Of a stretch of 64,000 nt of DNA, positions 52,192 to 61,188 are shown piece by piece. Every line of letters begins with the position of its first letter. Within the stretch, counting starts at the first letter, position 1. Both the position numbers and the translations under genes were made by a program. The notes under the pieces are model-generated. The model was not told the DNA's origin. It worked only from the letters and a program-made list of their open reading frames with translations, and did not search any database. The DNA comes from an uncultured Draconibacterium sp. (GTDB lineage: Bacteria; Bacteroidota; Bacteroidia; Bacteroidales; Prolixibacteraceae), in the NCBI RefSeq assembly GCF_963677575.1, contig NZ_OY782038.1:4591501-4655500 (forward strand), in the 5' to 3' direction.

Positions 52192-52831
52192 CGGATCTTC
52201 ACGAGGGAAAACATCCAATACTGAAAAGTTGCTAAATTATTTTCAGGATGGTTTTTTGAATTCCCGCGGAGAAATCAAAAGTGTTGATTATTTGATTCAG
52301 GAAAAACATCTTGAAAGCCAGGTGCAGAGATTTAAGGAGGCCGAGAGTATTTTGCTTGCTTTTCCATTATATGTAGACTCTGTTCCCGGGGTAGTGAAAC
52401 AATTTATAGAGGCAATAGGTAATTTTGATGGCACCGGAATACGTATATACTACTTTGTGCATTCTGGTTTTCCTGAGGCGATCCATTCTGAAGGCTTGGT
52501 ACGTTACCTTGAACTTCTCACAAAAAGATGGAAAATGGAATACGGTAGAATGATTTTAAAACCCGGCACTGAACAGATGCGAATGCGGCCTGAGAAGAAA
52601 AATAGAAAGCTGTTCCGCGATTTTGAAAAACTTGGGAGGCATCTGGCAGCAAGCGGGGAATTAGAGCCGAAAATTCTGAATAAATTTAAAGAGCCTTATG
52701 TTTATTCCAAAAGCGCTCTTCCAGTTATTCGCCTGTTAATAAAATTTGGTGTAATTGACAGCTTATGGAAAAAAGTATTGAAAGAAAACCATGTTTTAGA
52801 TCGTAGTTTCGACACACCACTTCTTAACTAA
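52172..52831 (+). CDS. Second flavodoxin-fold NAD(P)H-dependent reductase-like protein
   Basis: The start is ATG 52172 (MKLAIFNGSSRGKTSNT), which overlaps the previous stop. The 219-residue protein has the same fold order as its neighbour (AIFNGSSRG phosphate loop; ESILLAFPLYVDSVPGVVKQ), but lacks the CxxCFxCW cysteine region and has a longer helical C-terminus (MRMRPEKKNRKLFRDFEKLG). It is probably a diverged partner of the preceding gene. Substrate unknown. The gene converges with the DJ-1 gene, overlapping it by 8 bp. Confidence 0.75.
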   Translation: MKLAIFNGSSRGKTSNTEKLLNYFQDGFLNSRGEIKSVDYLIQEKHLESQVQRFKEAESILLAFPLYVDSVPGVVKQFIEAIGNFDGTGIRIYYFVHSGFPEAIHSEGLVRYLELLTKRWKMEYGRMILKPGTEQMRMRPEKKNRKLFRDFEKLGRHLAASGELEPKILNKFKEPYVYSKSALPVIRLLIKFGVIDSLWKKVLKENHVLDRSFDTPLLN

Positions 52832-53372
52832 CGATCATCTTCTTGGCCAGATCATCAGCAACTTCTTTGCCTTTAAACATTTCCACAATCTTTAGCGCAA
52901 AATCTATAGCTACACCTGCGCCTTTCCCGGTAACAATAGTTCCGCATTGTTCAACAGCATTTCCGGTAATAATTGCACCGTGAAGTTCATCTTCAAATCC
53001 CGGGTAGCACGTTGCCTGTTTTTCTTTCAGTAAACCCAGATTCCCGAAAACCATTGGAGCTGCACAAATAGCGGCCAGTGGCTTTTTCATGTCGTTGAAA
53101 TTTAATATTTGTTCTCGAAGGCCGCTGTGTGCTTTTAAATTTGCCGACCCCGGCATTCCGCCTGGAAGCACTATCATATCAATAATATTGTAATCCAGGT
53201 CTTCGAAAATAGTGTCGGCTTTTACAGTAATTTGGTGTGCTCCGTCAACTTCCATAGACTTATTCATCGAAACAATGGTAACATCAAATTCTGCACGCCG
53301 AAGCACATCGATGATACTTATGGCTTCAATTTCTTCAAATCCCTCGGCTAAATGAACGGCAATCTTTTTCAT
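52824..53372 (-). CDS. DJ-1/PfpI family protein
   Basis: From ATG 53372 (MKKIAVHLAEGFEEIEA) the protein has 182 residues, normal for the family. The conserved residues are Glu in AEGFEEIEAI, the glycine-rich PGGMPGSANLK and the reactive Cys in LAAICAAPMVFGN (about 104), followed by TCYPGFEDEL. Members act as chaperone-like deglycases or in oxidative-stress protection; the exact role varies. The RpoE-like sigma gene lies upstream on the same strand, but a terminator stands between them, so it should have its own promoter. Confidence 0.92.
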   Translation of the reverse strand: MKKIAVHLAEGFEEIEAISIIDVLRRAEFDVTIVSMNKSMEVDGAHQITVKADTIFEDLDYNIIDMIVLPGGMPGSANLKAHSGLREQILNFNDMKKPLAAICAAPMVFGNLGLLKEKQATCYPGFEDELHGAIITGNAVEQCGTIVTGKGAGVAIDFALKIVEMFKGKEVADDLAKKMIVS

Positions 53373-53400
53373 GGTCAATAATAATTTTCTCAAAAATAAA

Positions 53401-53428
53401 AAAAGGCCTTCAAAACTGAAGACCTTTT
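53401..53428 (-). terminator. Intrinsic terminator after the RpoE-like sigma gene
   Basis: Arms AAAAGGCCTTCA (53401-53412) and TGAAGACCTTTT (53417-53428) form a 12-bp stem with one mismatch and an AAAC loop (plus-strand reading). On the minus strand a run of T residues follows the stem. It lies 26 bases after the sigma gene stop and before the DJ-1 ATG. Confidence 0.75.
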
Positions 53429-53454
53429 AAAAACCAATACATGTTCTGATATTA

Positions 53455-53964
53455 TTAATTCTCTGAATATTCGTTCAATGCCTTTTCCAGTTTTTTACGT
53501 GTGAAGAAAATACGACTCTTAACTGTACCTAAAGGTAAATCAAGTTCTTCTGCAATCTCCTTGTATTTAAATCCTTCTAAAAACATGCGGAAAGGAATAC
53601 GATATTCATCTTCTAAAGCATTAATGCTTTTATTTATTTCTTTTGAACTGTAGAACGAATCAGGCGCAGGATAAACCTTGTCTTTCGAGAACATTAGATG
53701 GAAATCGTTGTTTGAACCATCAAAAGTGTTTTTTGTTTTCACGTTTCTACGGTAGTCATTAATGAAAGTGTTCTTCATAATGGTGTAAATCCATGCCTTG
53801 AAATTTGTGTTTTGCGTAAACTTATCGCGGTAAGTTAACGCTTTCAGAAAAGTCTCTTGGAGCAGATCATCTGCTCTTTCCGAATCAGCAGTTAAACTTA
53901 GTGCATAGTAATGCAATTTGTCGCTCAATCCGAGCAATGCGTTATTAAATTGAATCTGAGTCAT
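53455..53964 (-). CDS. ECF sigma-70 factor (RpoE-like, not Sus-linked)
   Basis: The 169-residue protein has region 2 (HYYALSLTADSERADDLLQE, TFLKALTYRDKF, AWIYTIMKNTFINDYRR) and region 4 (YRIPFRMFLEGFKYKEIAEE, LDLPLGTVKSRIFFTRKKLE). Unlike the Sus-module sigma factors it has no hydrophobic C-terminal tail and no FecR gene next to it. This type is widespread in Bacteroidota, often linked to envelope or oxidative stress. Its anti-sigma is not visible in this window. Confidence 0.92.
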   Translation of the reverse strand: MTQIQFNNALLGLSDKLHYYALSLTADSERADDLLQETFLKALTYRDKFTQNTNFKAWIYTIMKNTFINDYRRNVKTKNTFDGSNNDFHLMFSKDKVYPAPDSFYSSKEINKSINALEDEYRIPFRMFLEGFKYKEIAEELDLPLGTVKSRIFFTRKKLEKALNEYSEN

Positions 53965-54278
53965 GGCGTCTTATTTTTAATTTGTCTAAACAAATTTAAG
54001 TCAATCGCATCCCTTTTTGCAAATAAAAGCTGATATAAATCAGTTGATTATATCTATGCTGAATAAAGATTCTCTATTGGGGTAACGCATTGATTGGTTA
54101 AAGGTTACGGAAACCATTGTTAAGTCTGTGTTTCCATAAGAGTAAGCTGTGGCGGGCATAATCGAATTCTCATTGCAAAGTGTATATTTGTTGCTCGAAT
54201 TTGCGGCAGGATAAGTCGAGAAAAAATGAACGAACAAACTGTACGTATCCTGTCGATTAAAATTCAAACAGAGATATT
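53965..54278. other. Divergent intergenic region upstream of the BtuB-like gene
   Basis: The 314-bp gap separates divergent genes. A -7-like box TATATTTG (54183-54190) lies about 90 bases before the receptor ATG, and a weak 7-bp inverted repeat (CAGGATA 54207-54213, TATCCTG 54246-54252) falls in the presumed leader. I looked for the conserved cobalamin-riboswitch blocks and did not find them. Confidence 0.4.
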
Positions 54279-56375
54279 ATGAAAAATGTAAATTTTAATC
54301 ATGATGCGCCATCTGTTTTAACTTTCAGAGAGTGGGGAAGGAAGAACTATTCTTCTTTTCTAACTGTCAGGAAACAAGTTGTCATTTCAGTATTGTCGGT
54401 AGTTTATTTTCTATCAACACCGGTAATTACAATGGCAACTGTTCAGGATACTTCTGAAGTTAAAATGGAATACGACCTTGATGAGATCGAGGTTAGCGCA
54501 CAACGAACACCTGCATTGTATTCGCAGGTGGCACGGATAATTTCCGTGATTGAGAGTAAAGAAATTGAGGCGGCGCCGGCTCAGAGTGTTCAGGACCTGT
54601 TAGAGTATGTTGCAGCTATCGACGTACGGCAACGGGGGACTGAAGGAGTACAAGCGGACGTTAGTGGTCGTGGTGGTACTTTCGACCAAACGTTAATCCT
54701 GCTGAACGGCATCAACATCACCGACCCGCAAACCGGTCATCACAATTTAAATCTTCCAGTTAGTTTAGCCCAAATCGAGCGAATCGAAATTCTCGAAGGA
54801 CCGGCTGCACGTGTTTACGGACCCAATGCTTTTTCGGGGGCCATTAATATTGTTACACGTCAGTCAGCAAATTCTGAAATTTCAGCTGCTTTTTCGGGGG
54901 GTAGTTTTGGTTATTTTGATGGAAATTTAGCGGGCTCGTTTTCAACCGGTAAAATGCAACACATGCTTGCTTTTAACGGTAAACGATCAGACGGCTACAC
55001 AAACAACACCGATTTTGAAGAGCTGAACGGTTTTTATTCAAATCAGCTAAATACTGAAAAAGGTGTGCTGAAATTTCAGTTGGGTATGTCGGAAAAGGGA
55101 TTTGGTGCAAACAGTTTTTATACGCCGAAGTATCCGAACCAGTACGAAGCCACAAAAACATTGTTCACGTCCGTTAAGTGGGAAGGTAACGGACCGTTAC
55201 ATCTCACTCCGGTGGTTTATTACCGGCGACATCAGGATCGTTTTGAACTGTACCGAACCGATAAGTATCAACCTTCGAATGATGGTTACAACGTTTGGCA
55301 AAACGACACACTGCCGGGCTGGTACACGGGGCACAATTATCACTTGACGAATGTTTACGGTGCTAACCTGAACTCGTGGGTAAAATGGGCTGCTGGTAAA
55401 ACTGCTTTTGGTGTTGAATTCCGCCGTGAACAAATTTACAGTAATACGCTGGGAGTGGACATGGACGAGCCAAAAGACGTGCCGGGAGAAGATGCTGAGT
55501 TTACCAAATCGGATGACCGCAATACGGTTTCCGGATTTTTAGAGCATGCTTATTATATAAATAACTGGACTTTTACGGCCGGATTGATGGCGAATTACAT
55601 CTCTGGGAGTGATTTGGGATTAAATGTATTTCCCGGAATTGATGTAAGCTATAATGTATCTGATGCGGTAAAATTGTACTCAAGCTACAATACATCGTTA
55701 CGTATGCCAACTTTTACCGACTTGTATTACGATGGTCCGTCGAACATTGGTAACCCCGATTTGAAACCTGAAAAGTCGGCTACTTTAGAAGGTGGTTTAA
55801 AACTACAGTCGAAACTGGTTCGTGGGCACGCAGTTATTTTTTATCGCCATGGAAAAGATATTATCGATTGGGTGAAAGAAGACCCGACTTCAGAAATCTG
55901 GCAGCCGCAAAACCTCACCGAAATTAATAACCTGGGAACTGAGATTCAGGCGCAGATATTGTTCCGCAATCAGTTTGGAAAACAGTATCCAAATATTCAA
56001 ATCAGTTACCTCCATAATAATGTAGAAAAGGGGAGCGCTGATTTTGTATCGAATTATGCGTTGGATAACCTGAAACATAAACTGGTTGGTTCGCTTAGCG
56101 AGCAGCTGGTAAAAGGATTGAACCTTGATCTGCATTTTGTTTTCCAGGACAGGGAAGGTAGTTACACCCAGTTTGAAGATAAAATGCCTGTTGGCGAAGT
56201 TGCCTACGATCCATTCTGGGTTTTCGATGGCAAGCTGGGTTACGCGAGAAATAAGTTAACAATATTCGCTTCTGTAAACAATATTTTCGATAAAAAATAC
56301 AACGATATTGGCAATGTTATACAAGCGGGCCGATGGTTTAAAACCGGAATAACGTATAAAATTGGCTTTAATTAA
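54279..56375 (+). CDS. TonB-dependent outer-membrane receptor, BtuB-like
   Basis: The 698-residue protein has an extended N-terminus (about 1-50) with a hydrophobic segment (VVISVLSVVYFLSTPVITMA), then the TonB-box region DLDEIEVSAQRTPALYSQVA. The plug domain follows (VQDLLEYVAAIDVRQRG; VSGRGGTFDQTLILLNGINI; ILEGPAARVYGPNAFSGAIN), and a 22-strand-type barrel ends GRWFKTGITYKIGFN. This plug sequence closely resembles the receptors that sit with cobalamin genes in Bacteroides. No STN domain is present, so it is not an anti-sigma partner. Vitamin B12 or corrinoid uptake is the best guess, but no B12 genes or riboswitch lie here. Confidence 0.9.
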   Translation: MKNVNFNHDAPSVLTFREWGRKNYSSFLTVRKQVVISVLSVVYFLSTPVITMATVQDTSEVKMEYDLDEIEVSAQRTPALYSQVARIISVIESKEIEAAPAQSVQDLLEYVAAIDVRQRGTEGVQADVSGRGGTFDQTLILLNGINITDPQTGHHNLNLPVSLAQIERIEILEGPAARVYGPNAFSGAINIVTRQSANSEISAAFSGGSFGYFDGNLAGSFSTGKMQHMLAFNGKRSDGYTNNTDFEELNGFYSNQLNTEKGVLKFQLGMSEKGFGANSFYTPKYPNQYEATKTLFTSVKWEGNGPLHLTPVVYYRRHQDRFELYRTDKYQPSNDGYNVWQNDTLPGWYTGHNYHLTNVYGANLNSWVKWAAGKTAFGVEFRREQIYSNTLGVDMDEPKDVPGEDAEFTKSDDRNTVSGFLEHAYYINNWTFTAGLMANYISGSDLGLNVFPGIDVSYNVSDAVKLYSSYNTSLRMPTFTDLYYDGPSNIGNPDLKPEKSATLEGGLKLQSKLVRGHAVIFYRHGKDIIDWVKEDPTSEIWQPQNLTEINNLGTEIQAQILFRNQFGKQYPNIQISYLHNNVEKGSADFVSNYALDNLKHKLVGSLSEQLVKGLNLDLHFVFQDREGSYTQFEDKMPVGEVAYDPFWVFDGKLGYARNKLTIFASVNNIFDKKYNDIGNVIQAGRWFKTGITYKIGFN

Positions 56376-56418
56376 GTTGTTTTTATGTTTGGTTTAAATT
56401 GTTAATTATTAATATTTT

Positions 56419-56456
56419 GAGCCGGGAGTTTGCTTAAGTAAGCAGGCTTCCGGCTC
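56419..56456 (+). terminator. Intrinsic terminator after the BtuB-like gene
   Basis: GAGCCGGGA (56419-56427) pairs with TTCCGGCTC (to 56456, one G-U), with an inner GCTT / AAGC pair, and T residues follow. It lies 43 bases after the receptor stop. Confidence 0.75.
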
Positions 56457-56522
56457 TTTACGTAACGGCACTTACTTTTTGAAATCTACAAAAATTGTAT
56501 CTTCGCCGAAAATTAGATAGTC

Positions 56523-56945
56523 ATGTTAAAAGGTATATTAGCAATTTCAGGACATTCGGGACTGTTCAAAATGGTTGCCGAAAGTAAAAACAGCATTATT
56601 GTAGAATCTTTGGATACAAAAAAACGTATTCCCGTTTATTCAACTGCAAAAGTATCGGCATTGGAAGATATAGCCATTTACACTTACGAAAGTGATGTGC
56701 CGTTAAAAGATGTTTTTAAAGCCATTTCTGATGCAGAGGATGGCGGAGCAGCCATTTCTCACAAATCTTCAGGAAATGAGTTAAAAACTTATTTTGAAAA
56801 AGTACTGCCCGACTACGATCAGGATCGTGTTTATGTTTCGGATATTAAAAAAGTACTGCAGTGGTACAATGCATTGCAGGAAAAAGAGATGCTTGACTTT
56901 TCTGAACCTGAAGAGGACGAAACAACAGAAGAAAAGGCAGATTAA
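56523..56945 (+). CDS. DUF5606 family protein
   Basis: The 140-residue acidic protein begins MLKGILAISGHSGLFKMVAE, the hallmark of this conserved Bacteroidota family, with VYSTAKVSALEDIAIYT in the first half and an E/D-rich C-terminus. There is no signal peptide. Family function is unknown; members appear across the phylum as single-copy cytoplasmic proteins. The gene converges with the exonuclease gene, overlapping it by 4 bp. Confidence 0.85.
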   Translation: MLKGILAISGHSGLFKMVAESKNSIIVESLDTKKRIPVYSTAKVSALEDIAIYTYESDVPLKDVFKAISDAEDGGAAISHKSSGNELKTYFEKVLPDYDQDRVYVSDIKKVLQWYNALQEKEMLDFSEPEEDETTEEKAD

Positions 56946-57481
56946 AACAATTTGTAGTTGTTAATGGCTTTGGGATTTCCCGGCGAGTCGTTTCGTTCAA
57001 CAAGAATATCAAAAAGTTTTGCAGTGGCTAGTGCATCGCCGGCAGCGCGGTGCCGGCCATTAATTTCAATTCCCAAATCGGCGCATAATTTTCCCAACGA
57101 ATAAGATGGATGTCCGGGAAGTAATTTTCGCGACAGTTTAACAGTACACATCGTTTTTCGATGATAGTCGTAACCTAAACGCGCATATTCTTCCTTAATG
57201 AACTTATAGTCGAAACTTGCATTGTGTGCAACAAAAGTTCGCCCCATAGTCATCTCGATAATCTTTTTTGCTACCTGGTAAAATTTTGGTGCCGTTCGCA
57301 CCATTTCATTATCTATTCCTGTTAGATCAGTAATGAAAAAGGGAATATCCATCTCCGGATTAATAAGGGTCGAATATGAGTCGGTAACCTCTTGCCCGTT
57401 GTGTTGATAAATAGCAATTTCCGTAATTTTACCGTTTTTATAACTTTGACCGGTAGTTTCTATATCGATTATTGAAAACAA
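56942..57481 (-). CDS. DEDDh 3'-5' exonuclease (DnaQ/RNase T type)
   Basis: The 179-residue single-domain protein carries all DEDDh motifs: Exo I FSIIDIETTG (Asp, Glu near residue 7), Exo II VAHNASFDYKF (Asp about 93) and Exo III HRAAGDALATA (His, Asp about 146-151). Such stand-alone domains act in DNA repair or RNA end trimming, or proofread a polymerase in trans. It is shorter than a full epsilon subunit and lacks the polymerase-binding tail, so a general exonuclease role is likelier. Confidence 0.9.
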   Translation of the reverse strand: MFSIIDIETTGQSYKNGKITEIAIYQHNGQEVTDSYSTLINPEMDIPFFITDLTGIDNEMVRTAPKFYQVAKKIIEMTMGRTFVAHNASFDYKFIKEEYARLGYDYHRKTMCTVKLSRKLLPGHPSYSLGKLCADLGIEINGRHRAAGDALATAKLFDILVERNDSPGNPKAINNYKLF

Positions 57482-57493
57482 AATGTTTAATAT

Positions 57494-57526
57494 TTTGAAT
57501 TAATTGAACTTAAATATTTAAATTTG
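57494..57526 (+). promoter_or_regulatory. Bacteroidota-type promoter for the OmpA gene
   Basis: TTTG (57494-57497), a 21-base spacer and TAAATTTG (57519-57526) match both consensus elements exactly. Transcription would start near 57533, giving a leader of about 110 nt. Confidence 0.6.
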
Positions 57527-57641
57527 TCGAAAAAATATTCTTAAGCATGAGATTAAGACAGCTAACTTTTTTTGATACCTGAGAATTAATTTCTAAATTG
57601 CCCATAGAATTCAACAAACAACAAAAAATAATTTCAAAACT

Positions 57642-58943
57642 ATGAAAAAAATTACTCTTTTCTTATTTGCATTGGTTTTGTCACTTGGTTATTCCATCGC
57701 ACAAAATGCAGACAACAAATGGGGCATTGGAGTTGGCCCCGGATTGGATTATAACATTGAAACTGAAGCTACAGGATTTTTAGCAGATTTTTATGTTAGT
57801 CGATACCTGTCTCCAAGGTTCGATTTAATGCTTGACAACAGGTGGTCGTTTAATGATGCAGGAACTGATGTAGTTGCATCATTGCTGAACCTACGTTTAA
57901 AACTTTACAATGATGATATGGCAATTCAGCCATACTTGTTTGGTGGTCCCGGATATATGTGGGATAATGATGAGAGTGATTTTACCTTCGACTATGGTGT
58001 GGGATTAAAATTCCCTGTTGGTGAAAGAACTTCACTTTTCGTAGCAGGATCTTATGTGAACAGTATTAAGGGATATCATTCTGATGATCCAAATGACGCT
58101 TACGGCTGGACTGACGAACATTTTCAGGTTACCAGTGTGCTTGAATTCGCATTGGGTAAAGCCAAAGATGAAGACGGTGACGGTGTAAGTGATCGTAAAG
58201 ACGAATGTCCTGGTACACCTGCGGGAGTACAAGTAGATGAAAAAGGTTGTCCTATCGACACTGACGGCGACGGAGTTCCAGATTACAAAGATGACTGTCC
58301 AACCGAACCTGGCCCAGCTTCTTTAAACGGTTGCCCAGACAGAGATGGTGACGGTATTGCCGATAAAGATGACGAATGTCCTGATACTCCTGGATTGGCT
58401 AAATTCAATGGATGTCCTGATACTGATGGTGACGGTGTTCCAGATCATAAAGATAAATGTCCTGACACTCCAAAAGGATGTCCTGTTGATGCAGACGGTT
58501 GTCCACTTGATTCAGATGGCGATGGTGTAATTGACTGTGAAGATGATTGTCCTTCAGAAGTAGGTCCTGCAAGCAACAATGGTTGCCCAGATTGGAGTGA
58601 AATTACAATTCCAACTATCTATTTCGATTTCGACAAATCAACTCTGAGACCTGAAGCAAAAGCTGAATTGGATAAATTGGCTGCTCAGTTGAATGCTGCT
58701 AAAGAATACGACATTGTAATTGGTGGTCACACTGATAATATCGGTACAGAACAATACAACATGGGACTGTCTGAAAGACGTGCTCAGGCTGTTGTTAAGT
58801 ACTTACTGCAAAAAGGTGTGAACAACGCTTATGTAGGTTCTAATAACTATGGTGAAACTAAACCAGCTGTTCCGAATACAACAATCGAGAACAAGCAGAA
58901 AAACCGTAGAGCAGAATTTGAAGTAGCAAAAATTCGCAAATAA
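57642..58943 (+). CDS. OmpA family outer-membrane protein with thrombospondin type 3 repeats
   Basis: The 433-residue protein has a signal peptide (LFLFALVLSLGYSIAQ) and an N-terminal eight-strand-type barrel (about 22-175). A stretch of five calcium-binding thrombospondin type 3 repeats follows (DxDGDGVxDxKDxCP pattern, about 177-325). The C-terminal OmpA domain (IYFDFDKSTLRPEAKAELDK; GGHTDNIGTEQYNMGLSERR) binds peptidoglycan. It ties the outer membrane to the cell wall, and the Asp-rich repeats bind calcium as a stiff linker. The promoter matches consensus well, in line with a highly expressed major protein. Confidence 0.94.
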   Translation: MKKITLFLFALVLSLGYSIAQNADNKWGIGVGPGLDYNIETEATGFLADFYVSRYLSPRFDLMLDNRWSFNDAGTDVVASLLNLRLKLYNDDMAIQPYLFGGPGYMWDNDESDFTFDYGVGLKFPVGERTSLFVAGSYVNSIKGYHSDDPNDAYGWTDEHFQVTSVLEFALGKAKDEDGDGVSDRKDECPGTPAGVQVDEKGCPIDTDGDGVPDYKDDCPTEPGPASLNGCPDRDGDGIADKDDECPDTPGLAKFNGCPDTDGDGVPDHKDKCPDTPKGCPVDADGCPLDSDGDGVIDCEDDCPSEVGPASNNGCPDWSEITIPTIYFDFDKSTLRPEAKAELDKLAAQLNAAKEYDIVIGGHTDNIGTEQYNMGLSERRAQAVVKYLLQKGVNNAYVGSNNYGETKPAVPNTTIENKQKNRRAEFEVAKIRK

Positions 58944-58963
58944 GCTTTAATTAAATATTTTCG

Positions 58964-58992
58964 AAAAGCTCTGTCATTTGGCAGGGCTTTTC
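58964..58992 (+). terminator. Intrinsic terminator after the OmpA gene
   Basis: GAAAAGCTCTG (58964-58974) pairs with CAGGGCTTTTC (58982-58992) with one G-U and a 7-nt loop, 20 bases after the stop. Confidence 0.75.
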
Positions 58993-59013
58993 TCGTTTAT
59001 GGCTGTAATGTAT

Positions 59014-59021
59014 TATATTTG
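59014..59021 (+). promoter_or_regulatory. Candidate -7 element for argS
   Basis: TATATTTG matches TAnnTTTG exactly, 25 bases before the argS ATG. The -33 element is not clear. Confidence 0.45.
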
Positions 59022-59046
59022 CGGTCTCTAAAAAATAAGCTTAGTT

Positions 59047-60837
59047 ATGAGTATCGAAAGTTTGATTCAGAAAGGAACCGTAGAAGCAATGAAGTCTTTA
59101 TACGGAGCAGATTTACCGGAAACCCAGGTGCAGGTACAAAATACCCGAAAAGATTTTGAGGGAGATATAACCGTTGTGGTGTTTCCATTTTTACGATACT
59201 CAAAAAAAGCGCCGGAGCAAACAGCCGAAGATCTTGGAAAATACCTTGTTGAAAACATTGAAATTGTAAAAAACTTCAATGTTATTAAAGGTTTTTTGAA
59301 TTTGGAGATCAGTCAGAATTATTGGCTAGATGTTCTTAAAAACGGCTTCGCTAATTCGAAATTTGGTTTAAACCCAATAACCGATGATAGTGAGTTGGTA
59401 ATGGTCGAATACTCGTCGCCAAACACCAATAAACCGCTTCACCTTGGCCACATCAGGAATAACCTGTTGGGATTTTCTATCTCGGAGATTTTAAAGGCCA
59501 ACGGTAAAAAAGTGGTAATGACCAACATTGTTAACGACCGTGGAATCCACATCTGTAAATCGATGTATGCCTGGCAACAGTGGGGTAACGGCGAAACTCC
59601 TGAAAGTACAGAAATGAAAGGCGACCACCTGGTTGGAAAATATTACGTTGAATTCGACAAACATTACAAAGCCGAAATTGCAGAACTGGTTGAAAAAGGT
59701 GTTTCGAAAGAAGAAGCCGAAAACCAGGCGCCATCAATTATTGCAGCCCGCGAATTGTTGAGAAAGTGGGAAGCAAAAGATGAAGAAACGGTTGAGCTTT
59801 GGAAAATGATGAACAACTGGGTGTACGAGGGATTTGATGTAACCTATAAAACACTTGGTGTTCGTTTTGATAAGATATACTACGAGTCGGACACTTACCT
59901 TATCGGTAAAGATGAAGTATTGAGAGGCCTGGAAGAAGGAACTTTTACAAGGCGCGAAGATAACTCGGTTTGGGCCGATCTTACGGGTGACGGACTCGAC
60001 CAGAAGATACTTTTACGTAGCGATGGTACCTCGGTTTATATGACCCAGGATATTGGTACGGCAAAAATGCGTTTTAACGATTATTCAATCGATAAAATGG
60101 TTTATGTGGTAGGTAACGAGCAGAACTACCACTTCCAGGTGTTGGCTATTTTGCTGGATAAACTTGGATTTAGCTGGGGAAAAGATTTGTATCATTTCTC
60201 TTACGGAATGGTTGAATTACCATCAGGAAAAATGAAATCGCGTGAGGGAACTGTTGTTGATGCCGATGATTTGGTTGATAACATGGTTGAAGTAGCTCGC
60301 GAAATGTCGGCAGAGTTAGGAAAGCTCGATTCGTTAACCGGAGAAGATGCTGAGAGTACCTTTAAAATGGTTGCTCTTGGCGCACTGAAATACTTTATTT
60401 TGAAAGTGGATCCACGGAAGAATATGATGTTCAATCCGGAAGAATCGATCGATTTTAATGGAAATACCGGGCCTTTTATTCAGTATACTTACGCACGTAT
60501 TAAATCGGTTTTGCGCAAGGCCGCCGATCAAAATATTACTATTGACGAAAATGTGGTAGTTGAATCCCTTTCATCAAAAGAAAAGGATTTGGTGAAACGT
60601 ATTTCGTTATTCCCGGCAGCTGTGGAGGAAGCCGGCGACAACTATAGCCCGGCGATTATTGCCAACTACTGCTACGAACTGGTAAAAGAATTCAACCAGT
60701 TCTATCATGATCATTCAATACTTGGAGAAGCTAACGAAAGTGTGAAAAACTTCCGTCTGGTGCTGGCGTCAGCAGTGGGGCAGGTGGTTCAAACCGGTAT
60801 GGGCTTATTGGGTGTTGAAATGCCCGAAAGAATGTAG
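59047..60837 (+). CDS. argS: Arginyl-tRNA synthetase
   Basis: The 596-residue class I synthetase has the N-terminal arginyl additional domain (about 1-105), then the HIGH-type motif in SSPNTNKPLHLGHIRNNLLG (about 122-141). The KMSKS-like motif is KMKSREGT (about 395). The C-terminal helical anticodon-binding domain (FIQYTYARIKSVLRKAADQN onwards) completes the family layout. It charges tRNA-Arg with arginine in the cytoplasm. Full length and in frame, a single gene with its own -7 box and terminator. Confidence 0.97.
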   Translation: MSIESLIQKGTVEAMKSLYGADLPETQVQVQNTRKDFEGDITVVVFPFLRYSKKAPEQTAEDLGKYLVENIEIVKNFNVIKGFLNLEISQNYWLDVLKNGFANSKFGLNPITDDSELVMVEYSSPNTNKPLHLGHIRNNLLGFSISEILKANGKKVVMTNIVNDRGIHICKSMYAWQQWGNGETPESTEMKGDHLVGKYYVEFDKHYKAEIAELVEKGVSKEEAENQAPSIIAARELLRKWEAKDEETVELWKMMNNWVYEGFDVTYKTLGVRFDKIYYESDTYLIGKDEVLRGLEEGTFTRREDNSVWADLTGDGLDQKILLRSDGTSVYMTQDIGTAKMRFNDYSIDKMVYVVGNEQNYHFQVLAILLDKLGFSWGKDLYHFSYGMVELPSGKMKSREGTVVDADDLVDNMVEVAREMSAELGKLDSLTGEDAESTFKMVALGALKYFILKVDPRKNMMFNPEESIDFNGNTGPFIQYTYARIKSVLRKAADQNITIDENVVVESLSSKEKDLVKRISLFPAAVEEAGDNYSPAIIANYCYELVKEFNQFYHDHSILGEANESVKNFRLVLASAVGQVVQTGMGLLGVEMPERM

Positions 60838-60899
60838 TTCCAATAATCTACTCAAGTTTTAAATAAGTATTACACATAGTTGTAACATTAATAGATGCG

Positions 60900-60933
60900 C
60901 AACCCGTTTCAATGCTTGATTTGAAACGGGTTG
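60900..60933 (+). terminator. Intrinsic terminator after argS
   Basis: A 13-bp perfect stem (CAACCCGTTTCAA, 60900-60912, with 60921-60933) and an 8-nt loop are followed by TTCTTTT. It lies 62 bases after the argS stop. Confidence 0.85.
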
Positions 60934-60991
60934 TTCTTTTATAGCTTTAATTTTAACGAAATTTTAGGATCAGAAACCTTTGAAACAAAGA

Positions 60992-61017
60992 AAGGAGGCC
61001 ATCTTCAAAGCCTCCTT
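60992..61017 (-). terminator. Probable terminator downstream of the MOSC gene
   Basis: AAGGAGGC (60992-60999) and GCCTCCTT (61010-61017) form an 8-bp stem with a 10-nt loop; on the minus strand the stem is followed by T-rich sequence. It lies about 170 bases after the MOSC stop. The rest of 60934-61188 shows no credible gene. Confidence 0.5.
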
Positions 61018-61188
61018 AATGTCTTTTGCAACTTTATGTTGCACTTCTGATTTAATGGTTGAAAGAGGTTTGCACTTCCTTCCTTGTCCACTTATATATT
61101 CTGATAAAAAGGGAAAGGTAACCTATAAATCTTTAGATATGTTGCAATTTAAAATGGTTCTAACTGCAATGTTTTGGAGCCTAACGGA

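Noticed and set aside
54040..54267. 75-residue minus-strand ORF in the BtuB upstream region
   Set aside because: It has no recognisable motif or signal peptide and lies over the probable promoter and leader of the BtuB-like gene; it could be chance.
53965..54278. Possible cobalamin riboswitch upstream of the BtuB-like gene
   Set aside because: The conserved B12-box and core blocks (GCCACTG-like and AGCCAGG-like) are absent; only a weak 7-bp inverted repeat is present.
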